Below are positions 23,961-31,428 of a stretch of 56,856 nt of DNA, piece by piece (within the stretch, counting starts at the first letter, position 1; every line of letters starts with the position of its first letter). The notes under the pieces are model-generated. The model did no database searches. It saw only the letters and a list, made by a program, of their open reading frames with translations, and was not told the DNA's origin. This DNA is from Streptomyces tailanensis. Lineage in GTDB: Bacteria > Actinomycetota > Actinomycetes > Streptomycetales > Streptomycetaceae. The stretch spans positions 1 through 56,856 of the forward strand of contig NZ_VTHJ01000064.1 of assembly GCF_008386495.1 (NCBI RefSeq). The letters are read 5' to 3'. Both the position numbers and the translations under genes were made by a program.

Positions 23961-25517
23961 TCAGGGCGCTTCCGAGGTCGCCTTCACCAGGTCCGGGCCC
24001 GTCACCCTGACCGGCTCCGTGCCTGTCGCGCTGTGGCGGGCCGCCCAGGTTTCGAGGGCGGTGCGGCAGGCGTGGTCGAGGTGGTGGAGGCCGGAGAGGT
24101 GGAGTTCTACGGGGCGGTCCTGGGGGAGGGACTCCAGGTTGTCGAGGATCTTCGGGAGGCGGAGGAAGGTCGCGTTGCCGGAGAGGTACGCCTGGACCGG
24201 GCCGGCACCCTTGTCGATGACCTCCAGCTTGATGTGCGAGGCCTCCCAGGCGGTCTTGGCCACGGAGAGGGCCAGGCCGATGAGGACGCCTTCGAACATG
24301 TTCACCACGACGATCGCCAGGGCGGTCGTCACGAGGATCAGCGCCTCGCCCCGGTGCGCCCGCCACAGCGAGACGGTCTCGCGGAACGGGATCAGCTTCC
24401 AGCCCGCGTGGACGAGGATGCCGGCCAGAGCCGGGAGCGGGATCAGGGCGAGGGCGCCCGGGAGGAGGGCCGCGAAGAGGAGAAGCCAGACGCCGTGCAG
24501 GACTCGGGACGCCTTTGTCTTCGCGCCTGCCTGGAGGTTCGCGGAGCTGCGCACGATCACCGCCGTCATCGGCAGCGCGCCCAACAGCCCGCACACCGTG
24601 TTGCCGGCGCCCTGGGCCATCAGCTCCTTGTCGTACTCGGTACGCGGCCCGTCGTGCAGCCGGTCCACGGCCGCCGCGCTGAACAGGCTCTCGGCGGAGG
24701 CGATGAGGGTGAAGGCGAGGATCGTGCCGATGACGGCGACGTCCGCCAGCTGACCGAAGGCGTCCATGCCGGGCGGCTGGATGGCTTCCAGCAGACCCTT
24801 CACCTCGACGTTCGCCACCGGCAGGCTGAACGCCAGCGAGGCGGCCGTGGCCAGGACGACCGCGGCGAGGGCACCGGGCACCACCTGGACCTTCTTCGGC
24901 AGCCGCTTCCACAGCACCAGCACGGCGACGGTGCCCGCGCCCAGGGCGAGGGAGGCGAGTGCCGTGGTGGAGGCCATGGCGTCGGCGAAGGCACCGGGCA
25001 GCCCGGCGATCTTGTCGAGGCCGGAGGCCGGAGCCTTCAGACCGGCCGCCGCGTACAGCTGGCCCGCGATGATCACGAGCCCGATACCGGCCAGCATGCC
25101 CTCGACGACGGAGACGGATATCGCGCGGAACCAACGGCCCAACTTCAGTGCGCCCATGGCGAGTTGAAGCAGTCCGGCGGCCAGCACGAGCACGCCCAGC
25201 GCGGGCAGCCCGAAGTGGCGCACCGCCTCGAAGACCAGCACGGTCAGACCGGCCGCCGGGCCGGAGACCTGGAGGCTGCTGCCGGGCATCATGCCGGCGA
25301 CGATGCCGCCCACGATGCCGGTGACCAGGCCGAGTTCGGCCGGTACGCCGGAGGCGACGGCCACGCCCACGCACAGCGGCAGGGCGACCAGGAAGACGAC
25401 GAGCGAAGCGGCGAAGTCCTGCCGCAGGTGAGGGAACTTGGAGCGGGTGGGGGGTGTGGATGCCATAGCGGTCGTAGAACGCGTTGCGGAGTTCATTTCG
25501 GATGCTCCGCCGTTCAC
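23961..25517 (-). CDS. SulP-family anion (probably bicarbonate) transporter
   Basis: A 518-residue membrane protein. The SulP start LRQDFAASLVVFLVALPLCVGVAVASGVPAELGLVTGIVGGIVAG is followed by about ten further hydrophobic segments, including SVVEGMLAGIGLVIIAGQLY. The middle NTVCGLLGALPMTAVIVRSSANLQAGAKTKASRVLHG is characteristic. A C-terminal STAS-like domain (LEVIDKGAGPVQAYLSGNATFLRLPKILDNLESL, HLSGLHHLDHACRTALETW) completes it. Its ATG overlaps the carbonic anhydrase stop by four bases. SulP members paired with carbonic anhydrase are linked to bicarbonate uptake, so I favour bicarbonate over sulfate. Confidence 0.9.
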   Translation of the reverse strand: MNGGASEMNSATRSTTAMASTPPTRSKFPHLRQDFAASLVVFLVALPLCVGVAVASGVPAELGLVTGIVGGIVAGMMPGSSLQVSGPAAGLTVLVFEAVRHFGLPALGVLVLAAGLLQLAMGALKLGRWFRAISVSVVEGMLAGIGLVIIAGQLYAAAGLKAPASGLDKIAGLPGAFADAMASTTALASLALGAGTVAVLVLWKRLPKKVQVVPGALAAVVLATAASLAFSLPVANVEVKGLLEAIQPPGMDAFGQLADVAVIGTILAFTLIASAESLFSAAAVDRLHDGPRTEYDKELMAQGAGNTVCGLLGALPMTAVIVRSSANLQAGAKTKASRVLHGVWLLLFAALLPGALALIPLPALAGILVHAGWKLIPFRETVSLWRAHRGEALILVTTALAIVVVNMFEGVLIGLALSVAKTAWEASHIKLEVIDKGAGPVQAYLSGNATFLRLPKILDNLESLPQDRPVELHLSGLHHLDHACRTALETWAARHSATGTEPVRVTGPDLVKATSEAP

Positions 25518-26092
25518 AGGGTCTCGAACTTGTCGGTGTCCGCGCGGTGTTCGCGTACGGCGCCGGTGTGGACCTCGTAGTACCAGCCGCGGAGGCGGAG
25601 TGTGCCCGCCGCGAGGCGCTTCTCCACGCAGGGGTACGAGCGCAGGCGCAGGAGCTGGCTGAGGACGTGGTTCTGGACGCCGTCGGCGACCGTCGGGTCC
25701 TCAACCGGCCCTTGTGGGCGGGGCGTTGCATGGGTGAGCCAGTCGCGTACGGCGGGTACGGCGTCGAGGTCGTCGCCGCGCACCAGTGCGCCGACGGCGC
25801 CGCAGTGCGAGTGTCCGCAGACCACGATGTCGGTGACGCCGAGCACTTCCACGGCGTACTCGATGGTGGCGGTCTCGCCGGTGGGGCGGTCCGGGGTGTA
25901 GGGGGGAACGATGTTGCCGGCGGTGCGCAGTTCGAAGAGCTCGCCGGGGCGGGCGCCCGTGATCAGGGCGGGGACGACCCGGGAATCGGAGCAGGTGATG
26001 AACAGGACCTCGGGGGACTGGCCTTCGGCCAGCCTGGCGAACTCCTCAGGGCGCTGTCCGAACGTACGGGCGTTGTCGATGAGGGGCTGCAT
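25514..26092 (-). CDS. Beta-class carbonic anhydrase
   Basis: A 192-residue zinc enzyme that interconverts CO2 and bicarbonate. The zinc ligands and catalytic dyad are clear: FITCSDSRVVP (Cys34, Asp36, Arg38) and VCGHSHCGAVGA (His94, Cys97). RTAGNIVPP and ETATIEYAVEVLGV are standard family blocks. It is cytoplasmic, with no leader. The gene precedes and overlaps the SulP gene, so enzyme and transporter are made together. A GGAGGAG lies 11 bases before the ATG. Confidence 0.93.
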   Translation of the reverse strand: MQPLIDNARTFGQRPEEFARLAEGQSPEVLFITCSDSRVVPALITGARPGELFELRTAGNIVPPYTPDRPTGETATIEYAVEVLGVTDIVVCGHSHCGAVGALVRGDDLDAVPAVRDWLTHATPRPQGPVEDPTVADGVQNHVLSQLLRLRSYPCVEKRLAAGTLRLRGWYYEVHTGAVREHRADTDKFETL

Positions 26093-26187
26093 GAAGTGGT
26101 GACTCCTCCTGGCGCGCCTCGGCGGCGCGTCGGGCTTGCAGGACAGATGTCTTGTTCGACAGATGTGGGGGATGTGCTTCGGTCCGC

Positions 26188-26601
26188 TCAGCAGCGGAAG
26201 ATCTGGAGCGCGGCCGGAGTGTGGGCCGCGAGGGATGCCGCGAGGGATCTCGACGGCCGGTGGTGCCGGGTCGAGAGCCGTTCCGGTTCGCTCGCGGCCG
26301 CTGGATTCTCCCCCAACAGCGGACGCGCGGGCGACCCGGGAACGGTGTGAATGACGGCGCGTTGCCGGTCACCGGTGCGGAGAGGACCGGTCGGGTCCTC
26401 GGAGTGGCCGCACTCGCGGTACGTGACGGCCTTCTCACGGACCGGATTCGCCTTGGGAGTGTTTCCGGGCTCGGCTTTGGCCTTGGCGTGACCAGGCGTG
26501 TGCGCGGCTGCGAAGGATGCCGTGGGAGCGAACAGCTGGAGCGCGAGCAGGACGGCGGCCAGTGCCGAAATGACGGTCCGGGTCGTCGTACCTCGCAACA
26601 T
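26188..26601 (-). CDS. Small secreted protein of unknown function
   Basis: A 137-residue protein with a clear signal peptide (TTTRTVISALAAVLLALQLFAPTASFAAAH). The mature part is basic, His- and Pro-containing and low in hydrophobic residues (HTPGHAKAKAEPGNTPKANPVREKAVTYRECGH and onward), with two cysteines. ATG 26601 follows GGGGAGGCTT, a strong ribosome site, so I reject the earlier start at 26613. Upstream lie three 11-bp phased repeats and a 14-bp palindrome, suggesting tight regulation. No family recognised. Confidence 0.7.
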   Translation of the reverse strand: MLRGTTTRTVISALAAVLLALQLFAPTASFAAAHTPGHAKAKAEPGNTPKANPVREKAVTYRECGHSEDPTGPLRTGDRQRAVIHTVPGSPARPLLGENPAAASEPERLSTRHHRPSRSLAASLAAHTPAALQIFRC

Positions 26602-26656
26602 AAGCCTCCCCACTGGCGGTTCGCGGTTCTCTTCGTGCGTCAGCAGTTCCCCGACT

Positions 26657-26685
26657 TGGTCAACCGATGGTCAACCACTGGTCAA
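26657..26685 (+). promoter_or_regulatory. Three TGGTCAA direct repeats with exact 11-bp spacing
   Basis: TGGTCAA occurs at 26657, 26668 and 26679, each 11 bases apart, so all lie on the same helical face. They sit 56-84 bases upstream of the small secreted protein gene (minus strand). Eleven-base direct repeats are the form of Streptomyces PhoP boxes (core GTTCACC); the core here is similar but not identical. Confidence 0.55.
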
Positions 26686-26692
26686 GAAACAC

Positions 26693-26724
26693 GTTAACCC
26701 TGCAAAGTTGTTTGCAGGGTTAAC
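26693..26724. promoter_or_regulatory. Perfect 14-bp inverted repeat (operator or terminator)
   Basis: GTTAACCCTGCAAA and its exact complement flank a four-base centre GTTG. It lies 91 bases after the zapE stop and beside the phased TGGTCAA repeats upstream of the secreted protein gene. The AT content of the arm ends and the closeness to the repeats favour an operator; the stem could also terminate zapE transcription. Confidence 0.6.
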
Positions 26725-26814
26725 TTAACGTTTCGAGCTGAAGAGAGCCTGAAACGCGTGGGCTGTTTGGCTTGAAAAGGCCCTTGACCAGGGGGAGTTC
26801 GTGGGGGCGGTGGG

Positions 26815-27912
26815 TCAGTGCTCCATGAGGCGCTTGGAGTCGCGGGCGAGCGCGGTGAGGCGGGAGATGGCGCGGAAGTACTTCTTGCGGTAGCCGCCCT
26901 TCAGCATCTCCTCGCTGAACAGCTGGTCGAAGGGCATCCCCGAGGCGAGGACGGGCACCTCGCGGTCGTACAGCCGGTCGGCGAGCACCACCAGCCTGAG
27001 GGCCGTCGACTGGTCCGGGATCGGCTGGACGTCGGTCAGGCACACCGCCTTCAGGCCGTCCGTGAGGGCGCCGTACCGGCTGGGGTGGACGCGTGCGAGG
27101 TGGTCCAGCAGTTGCGGGAAGGCGTCGAGCGAGGCGCCCTCGGTGGCGTACGCCGTCTTGGTGACCACCTCGTCGGAGTACGGCGCGGGGGCCGCCGGCA
27201 GGCCGCGGTGGCGGTAGTCCTCGCCGTCGATGCGCAGGGCGCGGAAGTGGGCGGAGAGGCCCTGTATCTCGCGCAGGAAGTCGGCCGCCGCGAAGCGGCC
27301 CTCGCCGAGCTTGCCCGGCAGGGTGTTCGAGGTGGCGGCCAGGGCCACGCCCGCGTCCACGAGCTTGCCGAGCAGCGTCGACACGAGGACGGTGTCGCCC
27401 GGGTCGTCCAGCTCGAACTCGTCGATGCACAGGAGGCGGTGCCCGGAGAGGGTCTGGACCGTCTTCTGGAAGCCGAGCGCGCCGACCAGGTTCGTCAGTT
27501 CCACGAAGGTGCCGAAGGCCTTGAGCGCGGGCTCGGCCGGGGTGGCGTGCCAGAGGGAGGCGAGGAGGTGGGTCTTGCCGACGCCGTATCCGCCGTCCAG
27601 GTAGACGCCGCGGGGGCCGGTCGGGACCTTGGGGGCCTTCGCCTTGCCGAAACCCAAGCCGAGGCCGAGGAAGCCGCGCTTGCCGGCGCCGGTCGCGTGC
27701 GCCCCGCCGAGGCCCGCCGCGAAGCCGCTCAGGACGCGCACGGCCTCGGTCTGGCTGGGCTGGTTCGGGTCCGGGATGTACGTATCGAAACGCACCGAGT
27801 CGAAGCGGGGCGGCGGCACCATCTCGGCGACCAGCCGGTCGGCGGGGACGTGCGGCTCGCGAGCGCACAGGGACAGCGGGACCGCTTCGGATATGGGAGC
27901 GATTCCGGACAT
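26815..27912 (-). CDS. zapE: ZapE/AFG1-family ATPase
   Basis: A 365-residue P-loop ATPase of the AFG1/ZapE family, associated in other bacteria with Z-ring and envelope stress functions. Walker A is DGGYGVGKTHLLASLWH (residues 106-122), Walker B is LLCIDEFELDDPGD (160-173), and sensor-type LAATSNTLPGKLGEGRF follows. The C-terminal part includes VPVLASGMPFDQLFSEEMLKGGYRKKYFRAISRLTAL. I choose ATG 27912 because the longer frame overlaps the divergent reductase start. Family members are usually around 350 residues. Actinobacterial function is inferred, not known. Confidence 0.87.
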   Translation of the reverse strand: MSGIAPISEAVPLSLCAREPHVPADRLVAEMVPPPRFDSVRFDTYIPDPNQPSQTEAVRVLSGFAAGLGGAHATGAGKRGFLGLGLGFGKAKAPKVPTGPRGVYLDGGYGVGKTHLLASLWHATPAEPALKAFGTFVELTNLVGALGFQKTVQTLSGHRLLCIDEFELDDPGDTVLVSTLLGKLVDAGVALAATSNTLPGKLGEGRFAAADFLREIQGLSAHFRALRIDGEDYRHRGLPAAPAPYSDEVVTKTAYATEGASLDAFPQLLDHLARVHPSRYGALTDGLKAVCLTDVQPIPDQSTALRLVVLADRLYDREVPVLASGMPFDQLFSEEMLKGGYRKKYFRAISRLTALARDSKRLMEH

Positions 27913-27970
27913 GGCTGCGGAGGACGACGACACGGTTACCGAGTCTAAAGGCCGTGCCACACTGCACGAC

Positions 27971-28744
27971 ATGCGACGCCTGTTCCCTGTGACCGAAGAG
28001 ACAGCGACCCAGAGCCGCGAGTGGGGTCTTGGTGAGCTGGCCGTGGCGTATGCCTATCCCGAGCCGTCCCCCGGCGGGCGGGAGGCGTGGTTGCGGGCCA
28101 ACATGGTGTCCACGCTCGACGGTGCCGCTCAGCATGACGGGCGGTCGCAGCCGATCTCCAGCGATGCCGATATGCGGATCTTCGGTACGTTGCGGGGGCT
28201 CGCGGATGTGGTCGTCGTGGGCGCGGAGACCGTACGGCAGGAGGGTTATCGTCCGCCGCGCGCGCGTGAGGCCTTCGCGGAGGCGCGCAGGGCGGCCGGA
28301 CAGGGGCCCGCGCCCGCCGTGGCGGTGGTCAGCGCGAGCCTGGACCTGGACTTCTCCCTTCCGTTGTTCACCTCCCCGCTGGTCCCCACCCTGCTGCTGA
28401 CCGGTGCCGCCGCGGCCCCCGACCGGGTCGCCACCGCCGAGAAGGCGGGCGTCCAGGTGGTCATCGCCGGGGACGGTATGGGCGTCGACCCCGCCCGGGC
28501 CGTACGGGCCCTCGCCGACCGGGGGCTCACCCGGCTGCTCACGGAGGGTGGGCCGAGGCTGCTGGGGCAGTTCGTGGCGGCCGGCGTCCTCGACGAGCTG
28601 TGTCTGACCATGTCGCCGATGCTCACGGCGGGGGACGCCCAGCGGATCGCCGGTGGACCCTCGGTGTCGGTCCCCAAGCGCTTCGAGCTCGTGTCGCTGC
28701 TGGAGGAGGCCGGGTTCCTGTTCGGTCGTTACCGTCGTGCGTGA
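27971..28744 (+). CDS. Pyrimidine reductase-family protein (RibD C-terminal domain)
   Basis: A 257-residue protein with the dihydrofolate-reductase-like RibD C-terminal fold. It resembles 5-amino-6-(5-phosphoribosylamino)uracil reductases but is not in a riboflavin operon. Blocks are REAWLRANMVSTLDGAAQHDGRSQPIS, DADMRIFGTLRGLADVVVVGAETVRQEGY, LTRLLTEGGPRLLGQFVAAGVLDELCLTMSPML and the C-terminal LLEEAGFLFGRYRR. NADPH binding is expected. It is divergent from zapE, with 58 bases between the starts. The substrate is uncertain, since Streptomyces have several such stand-alone domains. Confidence 0.87.
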   Translation: MRRLFPVTEETATQSREWGLGELAVAYAYPEPSPGGREAWLRANMVSTLDGAAQHDGRSQPISSDADMRIFGTLRGLADVVVVGAETVRQEGYRPPRAREAFAEARRAAGQGPAPAVAVVSASLDLDFSLPLFTSPLVPTLLLTGAAAAPDRVATAEKAGVQVVIAGDGMGVDPARAVRALADRGLTRLLTEGGPRLLGQFVAAGVLDELCLTMSPMLTAGDAQRIAGGPSVSVPKRFELVSLLEEAGFLFGRYRRA

Positions 28745-28856
28745 GAGCGGGAGCCGCGAACATGGTCGGAATGCACCGTTCCGTTCAGCTTTCGCCGGGC
28801 ACACTAGAAGCCTGAGGAGTGAGGGCCCGCGGGGCCCTCCCGGGAGAAGGGCGCCT

Positions 28857-29354
28857 GTGGTGTCGTTCACGAGCGTTTTGATGATCGAGAAGGCCCTGAC
28901 GTCCGCGGACGTCGAGTTCGTCACCACCCTGCACGGCGACGAGCAGGCCTCTTTCCATGTGCTGCTCCAGCCGCGGGGCAACCAGGCCGACAGGCTGTTG
29001 CGCGCCATCGACGACCTCGCCCTCGGTGAGCTGGACGAGGCGGCGCGGGAGGGGGAGACGCCGGAGGGGGAGCAGGCGAGGGATGAGGGGGAGCGGGCGC
29101 TTGAGGTGTCGTTGCAGGCGCTGCGGGGGACGGGGAGCTCGGCGGAAGGGCGGTTGATCGAGGATCATCCGCTGGATGCGTTGAAGGCGTTGGTGGAGGA
29201 GGTTGATGCGGATGAGGTGCTGGTGTTGACCGATCCGCATTATGTGGAGGAGTTCTTCCATCGGGACTGGGCGTCTCGGGCTCGGCACAAGGTGGGGGTG
29301 CCGGTGTTGAAGTTGTTCTCGCACAGTCGGGTGCAGGGGGGTGGGGCGTCGTAG
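28857..29354 (+). CDS. Conserved-type hypothetical protein (about 165 aa)
   Basis: A cytoplasmic protein beginning SFTSVLMIEKALTSADVEFVTTLHG, then a strongly acidic middle (GELDEAAREGETPEGEQARDEGERALEVSLQAL). The C-terminal part is DALKALVEEVDADEVLVLTDPHYVEEFFHRDWASRARHKVGVPVLKLFSH. The end resembles a Rossmann-like, universal-stress-protein type strand-helix pattern, but I cannot assign a function; some genomes label it indole-3-glycerol phosphate synthase without support. GTG 28857 or 28860 follows GGGAGAAGGG. Third-position G/C is lower in the 3' half (gat, cat, ttg, tat), unlike its neighbours. Confidence 0.66.
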   Translation: MVSFTSVLMIEKALTSADVEFVTTLHGDEQASFHVLLQPRGNQADRLLRAIDDLALGELDEAAREGETPEGEQARDEGERALEVSLQALRGTGSSAEGRLIEDHPLDALKALVEEVDADEVLVLTDPHYVEEFFHRDWASRARHKVGVPVLKLFSHSRVQGGGAS

Positions 29355-29387
29355 GGGTGTGGGTGCGTTGCCGGGTGCGGGTTGGTT

Positions 29388-29446
29388 GTGGCTGGTCGCT
29401 CCCATAGGGCGCGGCCCTGGGCCGGGGGCTGTATGGGAACCCATAC
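29388..29446. repeat. Intergenic GC-rich repeat fragment and 16-bp palindrome upstream of murC
   Basis: GTGGCTGGTCGC at 29388-29399 repeats at 53662-53673 in another intergenic stretch. Just downstream, GTATGGGAACCCATAC (29431-29446) is a perfect 7-bp inverted repeat around AA, 77 bases before the murC start. It could be an operator; no regulator is indicated. Confidence 0.4.
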
Positions 29447-29522
29447 ACCGGCAACTAGGCTGGGCCCCGCGCTTCTCGCGAAGCGCGGATCGTCTTCGTA
29501 AACGTCACCTGGGAGAACACGC

Positions 29523-30908
29523 ATGGCACCCGGCCTTCCTACCGCCATGGACCGACCGCACTTCATCGGGATCGGTGGGGCGGGGATGTCGGGGATCGCG
29601 AAGATTCTGGCGCAGCGTGGGGCCAAGGTGGCCGGGAGTGATGCCAAGGAGTCGGGGACGGCCGAGGCGTTGCGGGCGCTGGGGGCCACGGTTCATATCG
29701 GGCACGCTGCTGAGCATCTCGCCGACGACGCCACCTGTGTGGTCGTGTCGTCCGCCATCCGGGCCGACAATCCCGAGCTGGCCCGTGCGGCCGAGCTGGG
29801 GATCCCTGTCGTCCACCGTTCGGACGCGCTCGCCCGGCTGATGGACGGGCTGCGGCCCATCGCCGTCGCCGGTACGCACGGCAAGACCACGACCACCTCC
29901 ATGCTGGCCGTGTCCCTGAGCGAGCTGGGGCTGAACCCGTCGTACGCCATCGGTGGCGACCTCGACGTGCCCGGTTCGAACGCCCTGCACGGGGACGGCG
30001 AGATCTTCGTCGCCGAGGCGGATGAAAGCGATCGCAGCTTCCACAAGTACGCCCCCGAGGTCGCCATCGTCCTCAACGTCGAGCTGGACCATCACGCCAA
30101 CTACGCCTCCATGGACGAGATCTACGAGTCCTTCGAGACGTTCGCGGGGAAGATCGTGCCGGGTGGGACACTCGTCATCTCCGCGGATCACGAGGGGGCG
30201 CGTGAGCTGACTCGGAGGGTCGAAGGTGTGCGCGTCGTCACTTACGGTGAGCGCGAGGACGCCGACGTGCGGGTGCTGTCCGTCGTGCCGCAGGGGCTGA
30301 AGAGCCAGGTCACCGTGGTGCTGGACGGGCAGGAGCTCGTCTTCACCGTGTCCGTCCCGGGGCGGCACTACGCGCACAACGCGGTCGCCGCGCTGGCCGC
30401 CGGTGTCGCCCTCGGGGTGCCGGCCGGCGAGCTGGCGTCCGCGCTGGCCGCGTACACCGGGGTGAAGCGGCGGCTCCAGCTGAAGGGCGAGGCGGCCGGC
30501 GTACAGGTCATCGACTCGTACGCGCACCACCCGACCGAGATGACGGCGGACCTGGAGGCGATGCGGGCGGCGGCCGGTGACGCGCGCATCCTCGTGCTCT
30601 TCCAGCCGCACCTGTTCTCCCGCACCCAGGAGCTGGGTACCGAGATGGGGCAGTCCCTGGCGCTCGCGGACGCGTCCGTCGTCCTCGACATCTACCCGGC
30701 GCGTGAGGACCCGATCCCGGGTGTGACCAGTGAGCTGATCATCGACGCGGCGCGGGCGGCCGGCGCGGACGTCACGGCCGTTCACGACAAGGCGGAGGCC
30801 CTCGCCGTGATCGCGGGAATGGCGAAGGCGGGCGATCTCGTTCTCACCATGGGCGCGGGTGATGTGACGGACCTCGGCCCGCAGATCCTGGACCGTCTTT
30901 CGAGCTGA
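29523..30908 (+). CDS. murC: UDP-N-acetylmuramate--L-alanine ligase
   Basis: A 461-residue cytoplasmic Mur ligase that adds L-alanine to UDP-MurNAc in peptidoglycan synthesis. The N-terminal glycine motif is HFIGIGGAGMSGIAKILAQRG, the ATP-binding P-loop is GTHGKTTTT (residues 117-125), and the ligase signature includes EADESDRSF and VLNVELDHHANY. The ADP-binding C-domain has RRLQLKGEAAGVQVIDSYAHHPTEMTADL and LFQPHLFSRT. ATG 29523 follows GGGAGAACACGC. It stands alone here, outside a dcw cluster, as is usual for this gene in Streptomyces, and is followed after 13 bases by msrB. Confidence 0.95.
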   Translation: MAPGLPTAMDRPHFIGIGGAGMSGIAKILAQRGAKVAGSDAKESGTAEALRALGATVHIGHAAEHLADDATCVVVSSAIRADNPELARAAELGIPVVHRSDALARLMDGLRPIAVAGTHGKTTTTSMLAVSLSELGLNPSYAIGGDLDVPGSNALHGDGEIFVAEADESDRSFHKYAPEVAIVLNVELDHHANYASMDEIYESFETFAGKIVPGGTLVISADHEGARELTRRVEGVRVVTYGEREDADVRVLSVVPQGLKSQVTVVLDGQELVFTVSVPGRHYAHNAVAALAAGVALGVPAGELASALAAYTGVKRRLQLKGEAAGVQVIDSYAHHPTEMTADLEAMRAAAGDARILVLFQPHLFSRTQELGTEMGQSLALADASVVLDIYPAREDPIPGVTSELIIDAARAAGADVTAVHDKAEALAVIAGMAKAGDLVLTMGAGDVTDLGPQILDRLSS

Positions 30909-30921
30909 GGGGCTGACGCTC

Positions 30922-31329
30922 ATGTCGTACGACGTCGAGAAGCCGGACGAGCAATGGCGCGCGGAGCTGAGCCCGGCCGAGTACGCGGTGCTGCGCCAGG
31001 CCGGCACGGAGCCCGCCTTCACCGGTGAGTACACGAACACCAAGACCACGGGCGTCTACTCCTGCCGCGCCTGCGGTGCCGAACTCTTCACCTCCGACAC
31101 GAAGTTCGAGTCGCACTGCGGCTGGCCGAGCTTCTACGATGCACGCAACTCGGATGCGGTGGAACTTGTGTCCGACCGTTCGCACGGGATGGTGCGGACC
31201 GAGGTGCGGTGTGCGCGGTGTGGGTCGCATCTGGGTCACGTGTTTGAGGGTGAGGGGTACCCGACGCCCACCGATCAGCGGTACTGCATCAACTCGATCT
31301 CGCTGCGGCTGACGCCGGACGAGAAGTGA
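30922..31329 (+). CDS. msrB: Peptide-methionine (R)-S-oxide reductase, apparently a recombinant allele
   Basis: A complete 135-residue MsrB that repairs methionine-R-sulfoxide. Zinc cysteines are in YSCRACGAELF and VRCARCGSHLGHVF; the catalytic cysteine is in RYCINSISLRL, preceded by the conserved CGWPSFYD. The gene looks recombinant. Up to about the CGWPSFY codons almost every codon ends in G or C. From FYD onward (gat, gca, gat, gaa, ctt, tgt, tgt, cat, ggt, ttt) it does not. A second, broken copy of the 3' half lies at 37.79-39.94 kb. This suggests that an incoming island replaced the 3' half and displaced the native one. Confidence 0.92.
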   Translation: MSYDVEKPDEQWRAELSPAEYAVLRQAGTEPAFTGEYTNTKTTGVYSCRACGAELFTSDTKFESHCGWPSFYDARNSDAVELVSDRSHGMVRTEVRCARCGSHLGHVFEGEGYPTPTDQRYCINSISLRLTPDEK

Positions 31330-31366
31330 CCGGAGGCCGCTTTTTGTAGTGCCTATGAGTAGCAGT

Positions 31367-31399
31367 GATGCCCCGCGCGGAGGTTCCGCGCGGGGCATC
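31367..31399. terminator. Bidirectional terminator hairpin after msrB
   Basis: A 15-bp perfect stem (GATGCCCCGCGCGGA / TCCGCGCGGGGCATC) with a three-base loop lies between msrB and the convergent alpha/beta hydrolase gene. It marks the left edge of the accessory segment. Confidence 0.78.
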
Positions 31400-31428
31400 G
31401 GGGGTGTGGTCGCCCACTCTCTCTCGGA

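Noticed and set aside
22090..25731. Minus-strand open frame of 1213 codons covering the ABC permease, SulP and carbonic anhydrase regions.
   Set aside because: The product is low-complexity Arg/Pro/Ala without domains and conflicts with clear genes on both strands.
31330..31428. Possible integrase attachment site or tRNA at the left edge of the msrB island.
   Set aside because: Only a terminator hairpin is seen. No tRNA structure and no short identical direct repeat with the right edge could be found; the shared sequence is the msrB gene itself.
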